Source of the DNA: Spirochaetales bacterium
GTDB lineage: Bacteria > Spirochaetota > Leptospiria > Leptospirales > Leptonemataceae
Assembly: GCA_024233935.1 (NCBI GenBank)
Contig: JACKOY010000003.1
Span: forward strand, 62,001 to 126,000
Direction of reading: 5' to 3'
Length of the DNA: 64,000 nucleotides
Shown: positions 43,528 to 52,213 of the stretch, piece by piece
How positions within the stretch are numbered: the stretch's first letter is position 1
Layout: each line of letters begins with the position of its first letter
Notes under the pieces: model-generated
What the model was told of the DNA's origin: nothing
What the model saw: the letters and a program-made list of their open reading frames with translations, nothing else
Databases searched by the model: none
Made by a program: the position numbers and the translations under genes

Positions 43528-44642
43528 CAGGGACCGGGGGTTGCTTCGCCCACACGGGCGGTAATGGTCATCTGCTCGCCCCGACGAATCATCTGGATGC
43601 GCAGTTCACCGCCGACTCCCACGTGCTGAACCAGACGGATCAGATCGTCAGAAGTCTTAATGTCCTCGTCGTTCACGCGGTAAATGAAGTCGTATTCGCG
43701 TAATCCCGCATCCTCGGCCGCCGATCCTGGAATCACATAGATCACCACCACGCCTTCGCGGTTACCCAGTCCGAGGTCTTCGCGCAGCGAGGGCGCCGGT
43801 GGTCCCACCTGAACGCCCAGAGCCGGTCGACCGATTACGCGGCGCTCGCTCTTGAGCTGCTCGATGATCTGCCGGGCTTCGTTGATCGGTATGGCGAAGC
43901 CGATGCCCATATTGCCGCCCGAAGTGGAAAAGATCGATTGATTGATGCCAACGACCTCGCCATAGATATTGATCAGCGGGCCGCCGGAATTCCCCGGATT
44001 GATCGAAGCATCGGTTTGAATGCGTGAATAACTGGAATTGTCGATCTGCCGTTGTTTGGCGGAAATGATGCCGGTCGTAAAGGTTCGATCGAGACCAAAC
44101 GGAGCACCCAGCGCGAAAACCAGCTGTCCAACTTCGACCGTATCTGAATCGCCCAGCACCGCCGGCTGCAAACGATCCGAAGCGGGCACCTTGATCACCG
44201 CAACATCGCTGGCCTCGTCACGGCCAATTAGCTGAGCCTGAACAATTGTATTGTCATGGAAGACGACTTCAATCTTGCGGGCGCCCTCGACCACATGATT
44301 GTTCGTTACGATGTACCCATCGCGATCGATAATAAAGCCGCTACCGGCTTGCTCCTGAACGCGGTACAGGTCCAACCAGAAACCGGACCGCACCAGCACG
44401 TTGGTCTTGATAAAAACCACCGACGGCCCGGCCTTACGATACACATTAATGAAGGCTTCCTGCACGGCGAGGGCCGCACGCTGTTGCGATTCGGGAAGCG
44501 GCTCGGCGTCGCTTACCAGTGGATTTCGAAGGTAGTCCCGAAAGCCGCCATAGACCAGCGGACTCAGAAAAACACCGACCAGTAGTGACAGCACAACAAT
44601 ATTGATAATCGTAAGTCGCGTTAGCTTGAGTTCCTTGAACAT
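43527..44642 (-). CDS. HtrA/DegS-type membrane-anchored serine protease
   Basis: 371 residues. A single N-terminal membrane helix at about 11-32 anchors it, as in DegS. The triad is His in VTNNHVVEG near 112-120, Asp in DEASDVAVIKV near 140-150 and Ser in NPGNSGGPL near 215-223. One PDZ domain covers about 270-365 (ALGVQVGPPAP to RRGEQM). It cleaves misfolded or regulatory envelope proteins. One PDZ rather than two supports a DegS/HhoB-like role. Confidence 0.93.
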   Translation of the reverse strand: MFKELKLTRLTIINIVVLSLLVGVFLSPLVYGGFRDYLRNPLVSDAEPLPESQQRAALAVQEAFINVYRKAGPSVVFIKTNVLVRSGFWLDLYRVQEQAGSGFIIDRDGYIVTNNHVVEGARKIEVVFHDNTIVQAQLIGRDEASDVAVIKVPASDRLQPAVLGDSDTVEVGQLVFALGAPFGLDRTFTTGIISAKQRQIDNSSYSRIQTDASINPGNSGGPLINIYGEVVGINQSIFSTSGGNMGIGFAIPINEARQIIEQLKSERRVIGRPALGVQVGPPAPSLREDLGLGNREGVVVIYVIPGSAAEDAGLREYDFIYRVNDEDIKTSDDLIRLVQHVGVGGELRIQMIRRGEQMTITARVGEATPGP

Positions 44643-44669
44643 TCAAACGCCTCCGATAAAGACGAGCAG

Positions 44670-45911
44670 CTAAGGTCCGCCAACGACAGCGGCTCCGGAA
44701 GGCTCCGTGCCCACCCACTCCGGCAGTTCGAGCCCCTGGGCCATGAGAGCCTTCAGCAACTTGGGGCCGTAGTGCTCCAACTTCCAGCTGTTCATGAGGT
44801 CAAGGGACTCGATACCAGCAACAGATTGCGGCCTTTGACGGGCAAGCTCTTCTATGGCCCGGTTGCTGATTATCAAAGAGCTGTCCAATCCACGGGCCTC
44901 GGCCACCATCAGACGCCAGCGCTTCAGGCGACGCAGGATGGCTTCTTCCTGCCGATCCCGACGCGGGCGGGCGGGCAAGTCGTTGTTCGTAATGGGCTGC
45001 GGGTTTGCCAGCGCCTCCAGCAAACGGGCGCTGTCTTTGTTTATAAATGCCTGATGTCCGAAACGTCCCTCGCTGAGTTCTTTGCGGGAACCTGGCCGAC
45101 GTCGAATCAAACGTAACATGGAGTCGTTGGTCATGATGCGAAAGGGGGCGATATTCTCCCGGCGCGCCCGTTCTTCGCGAATCCGGTGTATGTCTTTGAG
45201 CATTCCGCGTTCGATGGGCTCAAGGTCCAGCGCTCCCGGCGTCTTCAACCAGGCAAACTCTTGATCATAATCGCGGGGAGTGGGGGCTTCGATCTTCCCT
45301 TCGGCGTAACGCAACTCCGCCTCAAACTCACCGATCAGCCCGGCGGCGACCAGGCGGGCTTGCATCTTTGTCGCAAGGCTTTCGAGGTAGACCGTATCCA
45401 GGTGGGCGTATTCCAGCTGCGACTCGCTCAGCGGACGTTTCTTCCAATCGGATTTCTGGTGCTTCTTGGCCAGTTCGACGCCCTCGTAATGGGCCACCAG
45501 AGCACCCAGCGAGCAAGCCGCATGCCCCAGCAAACGCGCCGCCAGAAACGTATCGAAAGTATTGTAGATGCGCCAACCCAGAGCTGCCCGAAGCACGGTG
45601 AGGTCGGAAACCGCCGAATGCAGGATCTTCTGGTGGTCGTTTTTGCCGAGCAACTGTCCAAGCGGGTCGAGGTCGAGGCCGGCCAGGGCATCCACAACGA
45701 AATGAGCCCCGCCGGCGCTCAGCTGAATGAGGCATAGTTCGCTTTCGTACGTAAAATAACCGGAGGACTCGGTGTCCACACCCAGCCTGGGGGCGGTCTG
45801 GAGCTGGGCCAGGGCCAGGTCGAGTTGATGCTGCCGTGTAATATACTGGAAGGGCGGCACGTCGGTCCAGGATTCCAGGGGAGGCCTTTTTTGCGACCGT
45901 TTTTGCCGCAA
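44670..45911 (-). CDS. rnd: Ribonuclease D-like 3'-5' exoribonuclease with HRDC domains
   Basis: 413 residues from TTG at 45911. The DEDDy exonuclease acids are visible: VDTESSGYFTYES near 45-57 (DxE), HSAVSDLTVLRAALG near 98-112, and YAHLDTVYL near 168-176 with the Tyr-xxx-Asp. C-terminal helical repeats (about 210-400) look like HRDC domains, including RFGHQAFINKDSARLLEAL. It matures the 3' end of tRNA and other stable RNA. The start is not well supported, and the divergent next gene begins only 19 bases away. Confidence 0.88.
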   Translation of the reverse strand: MRQKRSQKRPPLESWTDVPPFQYITRQHQLDLALAQLQTAPRLGVDTESSGYFTYESELCLIQLSAGGAHFVVDALAGLDLDPLGQLLGKNDHQKILHSAVSDLTVLRAALGWRIYNTFDTFLAARLLGHAACSLGALVAHYEGVELAKKHQKSDWKKRPLSESQLEYAHLDTVYLESLATKMQARLVAAGLIGEFEAELRYAEGKIEAPTPRDYDQEFAWLKTPGALDLEPIERGMLKDIHRIREERARRENIAPFRIMTNDSMLRLIRRRPGSRKELSEGRFGHQAFINKDSARLLEALANPQPITNNDLPARPRRDRQEEAILRRLKRWRLMVAEARGLDSSLIISNRAIEELARQRPQSVAGIESLDLMNSWKLEHYGPKLLKALMAQGLELPEWVGTEPSGAAVVGGP

Positions 45912-45930
45912 GCTGCTTGACCGGGCAGGA

Positions 45931-46524
45931 ATGCGTCAGGAGCTTCCTGGCGTGCAGTTCGACCGCGATCTAGTTCCGGGGCGCAAGAAGGGCCTGAGCG
46001 GCCAGAATGTGCTTCTGGCCACCGGGGTGGCCTTTGGCCTGGCGATTCTGGTTCGGTTGCTGTTTCATGCTTACGTTGCCTTTCCCCTCTTTTTGCCTGT
46101 GCCCGATATGGAACCAACCCTCAAACAGGGGGACTACTACCACGTGGACCGTATGATTCGCGCCGAGGACGTGCAACGGGGTGACCTGCTTCTGTTTCGT
46201 CATCCCACGGTTCAGGATGCCTACCTCTTTGCCCGACTGATTGCGCTGCCTGGCGAACAATTCCAGATGCATGCCCGCGTGGCCTACGTAAACAACCAAC
46301 CGCTCGCCGAGCTGGTCGACTGGGAAGGTCCCCTGGAGGCCGCCGCCCTCGCGGCGCCCATTCCCATGATTGAGCTCGGAAGCACGCGACGGGACTACCA
46401 CGAGCCGCTGATCATTCCGGAAGGACTGGTGTTTGTCCTGGCCGACAATCGCGCAACCGGTCTGGACTCGCGGGACCTCGGGCCGATTTCCCTGGCCTTG
46501 CTCGAAGGACGCATCAAACCCTGA
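45931..46524 (+). CDS. Signal peptidase I-like protein lacking the Ser-Lys dyad
   Basis: 197 residues; ATG 45931 or GTG 45952 (with AGGAG nine bases upstream). A membrane anchor is at about 28-45. The S26 outline is clear: box B reads PDMEPTLKQGDYYHVD where LepB has (G)SMxPTL, so the nucleophile Ser is Asp. The Lys box reads FARLIALPGE where LepB has IKRxxGLPGD, so the general base Lys is Ala. Box E, ADNRATGLDSRDLGPI, is intact. It is probably a non-catalytic relative, or uses a different mechanism. Confidence 0.8.
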   Translation: MRQELPGVQFDRDLVPGRKKGLSGQNVLLATGVAFGLAILVRLLFHAYVAFPLFLPVPDMEPTLKQGDYYHVDRMIRAEDVQRGDLLLFRHPTVQDAYLFARLIALPGEQFQMHARVAYVNNQPLAELVDWEGPLEAAALAAPIPMIELGSTRRDYHEPLIIPEGLVFVLADNRATGLDSRDLGPISLALLEGRIKP

Positions 46525-46534
46525 GCATCGCCGG

Positions 46535-48235
46535 TCAATAGGCGATCAAACGACTCAGTGCAGCTTCATCCTGGAATACGCCATCGGGCCAGGTCGGGCC
46601 CTGCACACCACGACTGCACAGTTCCGCATAACCGCGGGCCATGTCCTGCATGACCGGCTCGCCGTCGGCCGTTTGCGCAATCCATTCGGAAAGAGAAAAC
46701 ACATCGTAAATCGCATCGCAGATACTCATGCGATTGAGATCCCGCCAGGCGTGATCGGCGTTCAGCGATTGGTCCAGGAATTTCCTGCGCGCGCCCAGGG
46801 CCTCCATCGTAACATTGGAAACGTCTTTGGCCTGCTTCAGGTTTGCCTCGACCAGATCAAAAAAAGCGCTGCGCACTTTCGGCCTCAAGAAGGCCTTCAG
46901 AATGTGCTCGCTCATGATCTGGTGCGTGCCTTCCCAGGTCTCGTTAATCAGCGAATCGTTGTGCAGGCGCGGCAGACAGGAGAAGTCTCCCAGGATGCCG
47001 TTGCCTCCGTGCAGCATCATGGCCTCGTGGGTGATCCAGGAAGAGTGCAACGTACTCTTGAGTTTGAGCAGGGGCGTGAGCAGGCTTGCGGCAGCGTGCC
47101 CCTGATCGGCCAGGGTGTAGGTGCGAAAGCTATTCCAGACGACGGAGCTGTGCAGAATCTGCATTTCGGCGAGGGCTTTCTTCACGGTCGGAAATTCTAT
47201 GACTTTTTTCCCGTACGCTTCGCGTACATCAACGTACGCACGCGCTTCCATGAAGGCCCGTCGGCTCATGCCACAGGCGGCCACGCTGACATGAACTCGA
47301 GACGTGTTGATCACGTACCTAATAAGATTCGCCAGTCCGTGGGCCGGCCGGCCAAGTGTCTCCGCTTCCAGTTCGTCGTACACAACTTCGACGGTAATCT
47401 TGCCGCGGGAGCCAATGATGTCCTTCTTACGCAGGATGCGGCAACCGTTGAGCGTTCCGTCGCGTTTGATGCGCGGCACGAGAAACATCCCGATAGTATT
47501 CGTATTTTCAATGCGCGCCGTGGTGACCCACAAGTCGCCGGGGTTCGAACAAAACCACTTCTCGCCGGTCAGTATCCAGCGGTCATTCCCAATGGAACGC
47601 GCAACCGTCCGGTTCTGGCCGACGTTTGAGCCGCCCACGCGCTCTGTTACGTATTGTCCGCACATGAAGTGAGATGCACTGCCCGGACCCGCCACCAGCG
47701 GCAGATAACGTTGCTTTTGCTCCTGGGTTCCGAGCGCCTTGAGAACACGAATCATTCCGTCGGTCATGGCCAGAGGACAGGTAACTCCGCCCTCGCCATT
47801 CATGTTCGCCAGATAGGCCAGCGCCATACGATGAGTCATCGTGAAGTCATGCTTCCATTCGGGATGAAAATCCAGATTTACGATGCCGTGCTCGTAAGAA
47901 ATGCGTCGGGCTTCCTTCTGTTCGGGACTGTAGACAACCTCGTCTATACGATTGCCTGTGCGATCATACTGAACGACGTACCCGTACTTGTCTTCCCGGT
48001 GAGATTTTTCGGTCAGTTCATCGAGTACACCGCCCACGAGCTCGCCATAGGCCTGCAGGTGGCCGACCAGGGCGTCACGATGGGCCGGTGCCAGCCCGGC
48101 GGCATGCTGCTTGACGATGCGTTGCAGCAATCGATCCTCATCGAAAAAATTCCGACCGCGCACACCGCGGTAGTTGCTGATATCAAACGCGGCCAGGGCC
48201 GGATTCTCGGTCGTAGCATGCAGGGGGCGATTCAT
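46535..48235 (-). CDS. Acyl-CoA dehydrogenase family protein (AidB-like, long N terminus)
   Basis: 566 residues from ATG 48235, where GGAG lies six bases upstream; earlier in-frame ATGs lack a site. CPLAMTDGMIRVLKALG near 178-194 opens the FAD domain, MCGQYVTERVGGSNVGQN near 213-230 is the AidB-like TExxGGSD variant, ILTGEKWFCSN near 244-254 is strand material near FAD, and HGGNGILGDF near 430-439 with NETWEGTHQI near 452-461 form the C-terminal acyl-CoA/FAD site. The 150-residue N-terminal extension resembles AidB/ACAD group proteins. Fatty-acid oxidation is likely; substrate unknown. Confidence 0.88.
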   Translation of the reverse strand: MNRPLHATTENPALAAFDISNYRGVRGRNFFDEDRLLQRIVKQHAAGLAPAHRDALVGHLQAYGELVGGVLDELTEKSHREDKYGYVVQYDRTGNRIDEVVYSPEQKEARRISYEHGIVNLDFHPEWKHDFTMTHRMALAYLANMNGEGGVTCPLAMTDGMIRVLKALGTQEQKQRYLPLVAGPGSASHFMCGQYVTERVGGSNVGQNRTVARSIGNDRWILTGEKWFCSNPGDLWVTTARIENTNTIGMFLVPRIKRDGTLNGCRILRKKDIIGSRGKITVEVVYDELEAETLGRPAHGLANLIRYVINTSRVHVSVAACGMSRRAFMEARAYVDVREAYGKKVIEFPTVKKALAEMQILHSSVVWNSFRTYTLADQGHAAASLLTPLLKLKSTLHSSWITHEAMMLHGGNGILGDFSCLPRLHNDSLINETWEGTHQIMSEHILKAFLRPKVRSAFFDLVEANLKQAKDVSNVTMEALGARRKFLDQSLNADHAWRDLNRMSICDAIYDVFSLSEWIAQTADGEPVMQDMARGYAELCSRGVQGPTWPDGVFQDEAALSRLIAY

Positions 48236-48374
48236 GTCTGTCTCCATCAAGCAGGGGGCAGAGTAGAAAACGACCACGCCTGCTCTGTCCAGTCTGCACC
48301 GCAACGCCGGTAAAGCCAATAGTTTTCCCGGGGATTGTGGTTGTCCGTGGCGCGCGCCCTCCCGAATTTGAATT

Positions 48375-50309
48375 ATGAATCCCATGCCGGGCCTGACCAG
48401 GCAGCAGCTGAATTACGTTTCCGATCCCTTTTCTCGATGCCGTTTCCCGACCCGGGAAGTTATGGTGGGGGACGTTGGCATTGGTGGTTCCAACCCCATT
48501 CGCCTGCAGTCCATGACCATCGCGGATACGATGGACACCGAAGCAACCGTGGCCGAGGCAATCGCACTCTTTCGGGCCGGGGCGGAAATCGTCCGCATCA
48601 CAGCGCCGGGCCCCGCCGATGCCGAAAATCTGGCCAATATCAAAAGACGCCTCGTCGACGAAGGATTCGACTTCCCCCTGGTGGCGGACATCCACTTTGC
48701 GCCGAAGGCGGCTCTCATCGCCGTCGAACATGTCGAAAAGGTGCGCATCAACCCCGGCAACTACGCCGATCGAAAAAAGTTTCAGGTGCGCGAATACAGC
48801 GACGACCAGTACGCCGACGAACTGGGCCGCGTGAGGGAATCGTTCCTGCCCCTTGTGCGCCGGGCCCGGGAACTGCGCCGGGTCTTGCGCATTGGCACAA
48901 ACCACGGTTCCCTTTCCGATCGCATCATGAATCGTTTTGGAGACACGCCCGAAGGCATGGTGGAGTCGGCGCTGGAATTCATCCGCATTTGTCGCGACGA
49001 AGATTTTCACGACATCGTTGTATCCATGAAGGCTTCCAATCCGCGGGTAATGGTACAGGCTTACCGCATGCTTGTGGCACGCTTTCGAGCGGAGGGTCTG
49101 GACTATCCTTTGCATCTGGGGGTCACCGAGGCGGGCGATGGCGTGGACGGTCGAATGAAAAGCGCGGTCGGCATCGGGGCTCTCCTGGAAGACGGCATCG
49201 GAGATACGATTCGGGTCTCGCTGACCGAAGATGCGATTTACGAGTTGCCTGCGGCCGAACGCATCGCGCGTCCGTATCAGGGAGCCGCAACCCAACCTGA
49301 AACGACAACCGCCGAAAGCGTCCTGATACAATCCTACCAGAACGCCGTCTCCTGTTTCGACTATCGAAGACTGGCCACCGGTTCTGTCCGCTGGAATGAA
49401 CTGGCGCTGGGTGGTCAGGCAAGACCGGCCCTGTTTCTCACGCTGGCCCCATCAGAAACCGCTTCGGCGTCAGCCCTCGTGGCCCGTGGCGCGGACGCGT
49501 TTTTGGTCGCGCCGCCCGAATTCGACGCAAACACAACGCTCCCTGATGGCGACGATGTCCATTTGCTGGCCGGAAGCGAACGACTGGCCTGGACCGATGG
49601 CGCCTCCGGGCTGCCGTCGCGGGGAGTGCTCACTTTGCGGGCCGACCAGGCGGACTTCGGACTGACGGCGATGGCACCGCAGCTCAGCCAGGCCAATCGT
49701 CTGATTCTCACACTTGATCCGCGCTCGATTCAGGAAGGCCGGCTCCTACACGATTACCGACGGCTGGTTGCCCAACTGGCGCGCCTGGTTCGTGAAGGCC
49801 TGCTCCAGGAAATGCCGCCGCTGCTGCTCCGGGCCAGTTATGAGAATCCTGAGGAAGCGCTCTATCGGGGCGCGATTGAAATCGGCGGGCTCTTAATAGA
49901 TGGCATCGGAGATGCAGTCCTGATTACGGTGCCCGGCCAGCCGGCCGCCGAAGCGCTGCAATTCGGTCTGGACCTGTTGCAGTCTGTACGTCTTCGCTTG
50001 AGTAAGACCGAGTTCATTTCCTGCCCTTCCTGCGGGCGCACGCTGTTCGATCTGCAAACCACCACCGCACGCATCAAGGAACGCACCGCTCATCTCAAGG
50101 GCGTAAAGATCGCCGTCATGGGCTGCATTGTAAACGGTCCGGGAGAAATGGCTGACGCCGACTTTGGTTACGTAGGCGCCGGGCCGGGAAAAATTCACCT
50201 ATACCACGGTAAGGACCTCGTAAAGGCCAACATCCCGACTTCCGAGGCAGTGGACGAGTTGATCGGGCTCATCCGGGATCACGGACTCTGGTCAGACCCT
50301 TCCGACTGA
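48375..50309 (+). CDS. ispG: 4-hydroxy-3-methylbut-2-enyl diphosphate synthase, long form
   Basis: 644 residues, about 270 longer than E. coli IspG (372). The TIM-barrel half has VMVGDVGIGGSNPIRLQSMT near 29-48 and the DIHF motif near 111. An inserted domain covers about 300-540. The Fe4S4 half carries CPSCGRTLFDL near 549-559 and VMGCIVNGPGEMADADFGYVG near 582-602, with three Fe-S Cys. It acts late in the MEP isoprenoid pathway. The gene's 3' end overlaps the convergent M23 gene by 31 bases. The start has no ribosome site; ATG 48384 is possible. Confidence 0.95.
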   Translation: MNPMPGLTRQQLNYVSDPFSRCRFPTREVMVGDVGIGGSNPIRLQSMTIADTMDTEATVAEAIALFRAGAEIVRITAPGPADAENLANIKRRLVDEGFDFPLVADIHFAPKAALIAVEHVEKVRINPGNYADRKKFQVREYSDDQYADELGRVRESFLPLVRRARELRRVLRIGTNHGSLSDRIMNRFGDTPEGMVESALEFIRICRDEDFHDIVVSMKASNPRVMVQAYRMLVARFRAEGLDYPLHLGVTEAGDGVDGRMKSAVGIGALLEDGIGDTIRVSLTEDAIYELPAAERIARPYQGAATQPETTTAESVLIQSYQNAVSCFDYRRLATGSVRWNELALGGQARPALFLTLAPSETASASALVARGADAFLVAPPEFDANTTLPDGDDVHLLAGSERLAWTDGASGLPSRGVLTLRADQADFGLTAMAPQLSQANRLILTLDPRSIQEGRLLHDYRRLVAQLARLVREGLLQEMPPLLLRASYENPEEALYRGAIEIGGLLIDGIGDAVLITVPGQPAAEALQFGLDLLQSVRLRLSKTEFISCPSCGRTLFDLQTTTARIKERTAHLKGVKIAVMGCIVNGPGEMADADFGYVGAGPGKIHLYHGKDLVKANIPTSEAVDELIGLIRDHGLWSDPSD

Positions 50310-52213
50310 AGCAGAGCCGAAGCCTCGATCCATTCCAGATACCATTGGGAAGCGTTGCCACCGTGGTCAACGGCCTGAACGCTCAGGAGTGCGCCCTGAT
50401 CCGGAACCAGCTCGATGGGGATCGATGCGCGCATCACGCTTCGATCATCCACCCAATCCCACTTCAACTCCCGTCCATCGAGCAGCATGCGTGAAGCCCG
50501 TGGATCAAGGCCCGCGCCCGTATCGCTCACGGAGATCTCGCGAACGAACTCATGGCCGCTTTCATCAAGAACACTGGCCGCCGACCAGAGAATGCGATTC
50601 CCGAGCCGCGGGGCACTGAGGTCTGCGAACTGTGCAATGGGTCCCGTAAAACGCACAATGAATCGGTAGTGCAATTGACCGCCGGCGCGCAGCCGCGGAA
50701 TCGCCAGCACCCGCCAACTCCGGGTAGTGAAATTGTAGTAGTAGAGCGCCACGCGCCCTTCATTGGCGTCGGGAAAAACCGCCGTGGCGACGCCGCCCTG
50801 CAGATAGTACAGATCCTGTCCGTCCAGGTAGAAGGCCGGACCATGCTGTTCGAAGGCACGCGGCTCCTCCGGACTGTCGGTCAGACTCCCCCGCGTCTGC
50901 GCCGGTAGCGAGTCCAGGGCGAAAAGCCGGATGCGCCCCGGTAGTTGCACACCGCTCGCACCAAAGGCGATGGTCATGCGAGCGGCTCCAGAAGTTGCCT
51001 GCAGTTGACGGGGAGCGCCTGGTCCGATGGAAGAGTAGGCCACCTCCGGACGAAGCCGCTCTTCGGCATGGGTCTCCAGAAACTGTCGATTTGTGGCGTT
51101 GGCCAGGCCGGCCGGGGCCATACGCAAGGAAAACTCCAGCACAGAACGATTCCCGCTGGCATCCGCCGCGACGATGCGCACCGGCAATCTGCGAAACCCG
51201 TCCGCCCCGACCGCAGACTCACCGGCATCGACATCAACGCCGCGGCTTCCGGGTCGATAGAGATAGTACACGTACTCTGCTCCGACAACAGTTCGACTGG
51301 TGCTGTACACCTGCGCTGCGCTCGCCAGTTCCTGCATGCGAATCCGGTCGATGTCGTGTTCAAACAATTCCTGGCCGGACACCTCCAGGCTGAAACGGCG
51401 CAGGCCGTTGCGGTTGCGGGCCGCCATCGTATCGTAACCCCCGATCAGAAAACGCAGGCCGGCCCCGGAACTGAGCACGGGCACCTCTCCCTCGGGCGCA
51501 AAATGGGCCGTTTGGCCTTCATCACCGGTATTCGTCGGGGTCGCACCATCGTTTCGCTTGAGGGGGATGCGCACCAGGCCCTCCGGCAACTCCATGTACA
51601 GCCCGAGCAATTCCGGGGCGGTATCATCGTCGATGGCAAGGCCCGGCAACGAAAGCGGGTCGTGATAGACGCCACCCTGCTCCACCTCGAAATGCAGATG
51701 GGGCGCGCCCACGCCACTTTCGCCGCTTCGAGCAATGCACTGTCCGGCAGAGAAAGAAAACCAGGGCGGAACATCAAAAAACAAGAACGGCGAAGGCGAC
51801 ATGAAAAGAATCGCCCGCCGAAAGAATTCGAGTTCGGGACGGTCGCAGCGAAAATCCTGCAGATGACCGAAGGTCAGCCGCGTACCATCGGACGAACGCA
51901 AAAACAATCCGTACCCATAGCCCACGCTGGCCACATGCACACGGTCGATCACACCCGCCAGGGGTGTGCGCACCGGCAGTCCGGTCCGATTGAAGGTTTT
52001 GTAGTCCAGCCCGTGATGGTAGCGACTGAAGTGACGGTATTCCCCGAAACTACCGGAGATGTGAATTGGACCATCCAGTGGATGCGTGAAAGTCTGTTCC
52101 GAAACGGGAACCGCCGGGGATGTGGCGGGCAGGCCCGCCAGCAAAGCCGCCAGTAGTGCGGCGAGGCGGACCGGCCGGAAGTGTCGATTTATTCTACAAG
52201 CAGATGAGAACAC
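50279..52213 (-). CDS. Secreted M23 family metallopeptidase (LytM/NlpD-like)
   Basis: 644 residues from GTG at 52213, inside the end of the upstream gene (25-base overlap). A signal peptide spans about 1-36. The peptidase domain is N-terminal: HHGLDYKTF near 66-74 holds the first metal His and Asp, and APHLHFEVEQGG near 170-181 the HxH. The C-terminal 400 residues form beta-rich, Ig-like segments (for example QVYSTSRTVVGAEYVYYLYR near 305-324). It would act on peptidoglycan or another peptide wall component; the domain order (peptidase first) is unlike NlpD. Confidence 0.85.
   Translation of the reverse strand: MFSSACRINRHFRPVRLAALLAALLAGLPATSPAVPVSEQTFTHPLDGPIHISGSFGEYRHFSRYHHGLDYKTFNRTGLPVRTPLAGVIDRVHVASVGYGYGLFLRSSDGTRLTFGHLQDFRCDRPELEFFRRAILFMSPSPFLFFDVPPWFSFSAGQCIARSGESGVGAPHLHFEVEQGGVYHDPLSLPGLAIDDDTAPELLGLYMELPEGLVRIPLKRNDGATPTNTGDEGQTAHFAPEGEVPVLSSGAGLRFLIGGYDTMAARNRNGLRRFSLEVSGQELFEHDIDRIRMQELASAAQVYSTSRTVVGAEYVYYLYRPGSRGVDVDAGESAVGADGFRRLPVRIVAADASGNRSVLEFSLRMAPAGLANATNRQFLETHAEERLRPEVAYSSIGPGAPRQLQATSGAARMTIAFGASGVQLPGRIRLFALDSLPAQTRGSLTDSPEEPRAFEQHGPAFYLDGQDLYYLQGGVATAVFPDANEGRVALYYYNFTTRSWRVLAIPRLRAGGQLHYRFIVRFTGPIAQFADLSAPRLGNRILWSAASVLDESGHEFVREISVSDTGAGLDPRASRMLLDGRELKWDWVDDRSVMRASIPIELVPDQGALLSVQAVDHGGNASQWYLEWIEASALLQSEGSDQSP

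Noticed and set aside
46433..47629. Plus-strand open frame antisense to the acyl-CoA dehydrogenase
   Set aside because: Shadow frame without a recognisable motif, overlapping a well-supported enzyme throughout.
50945..52156. Plus-strand open frame antisense to the M23 peptidase
   Set aside because: Low-complexity His/Arg-rich translation typical of shadows; the minus frame has the signal peptide and zinc motifs.
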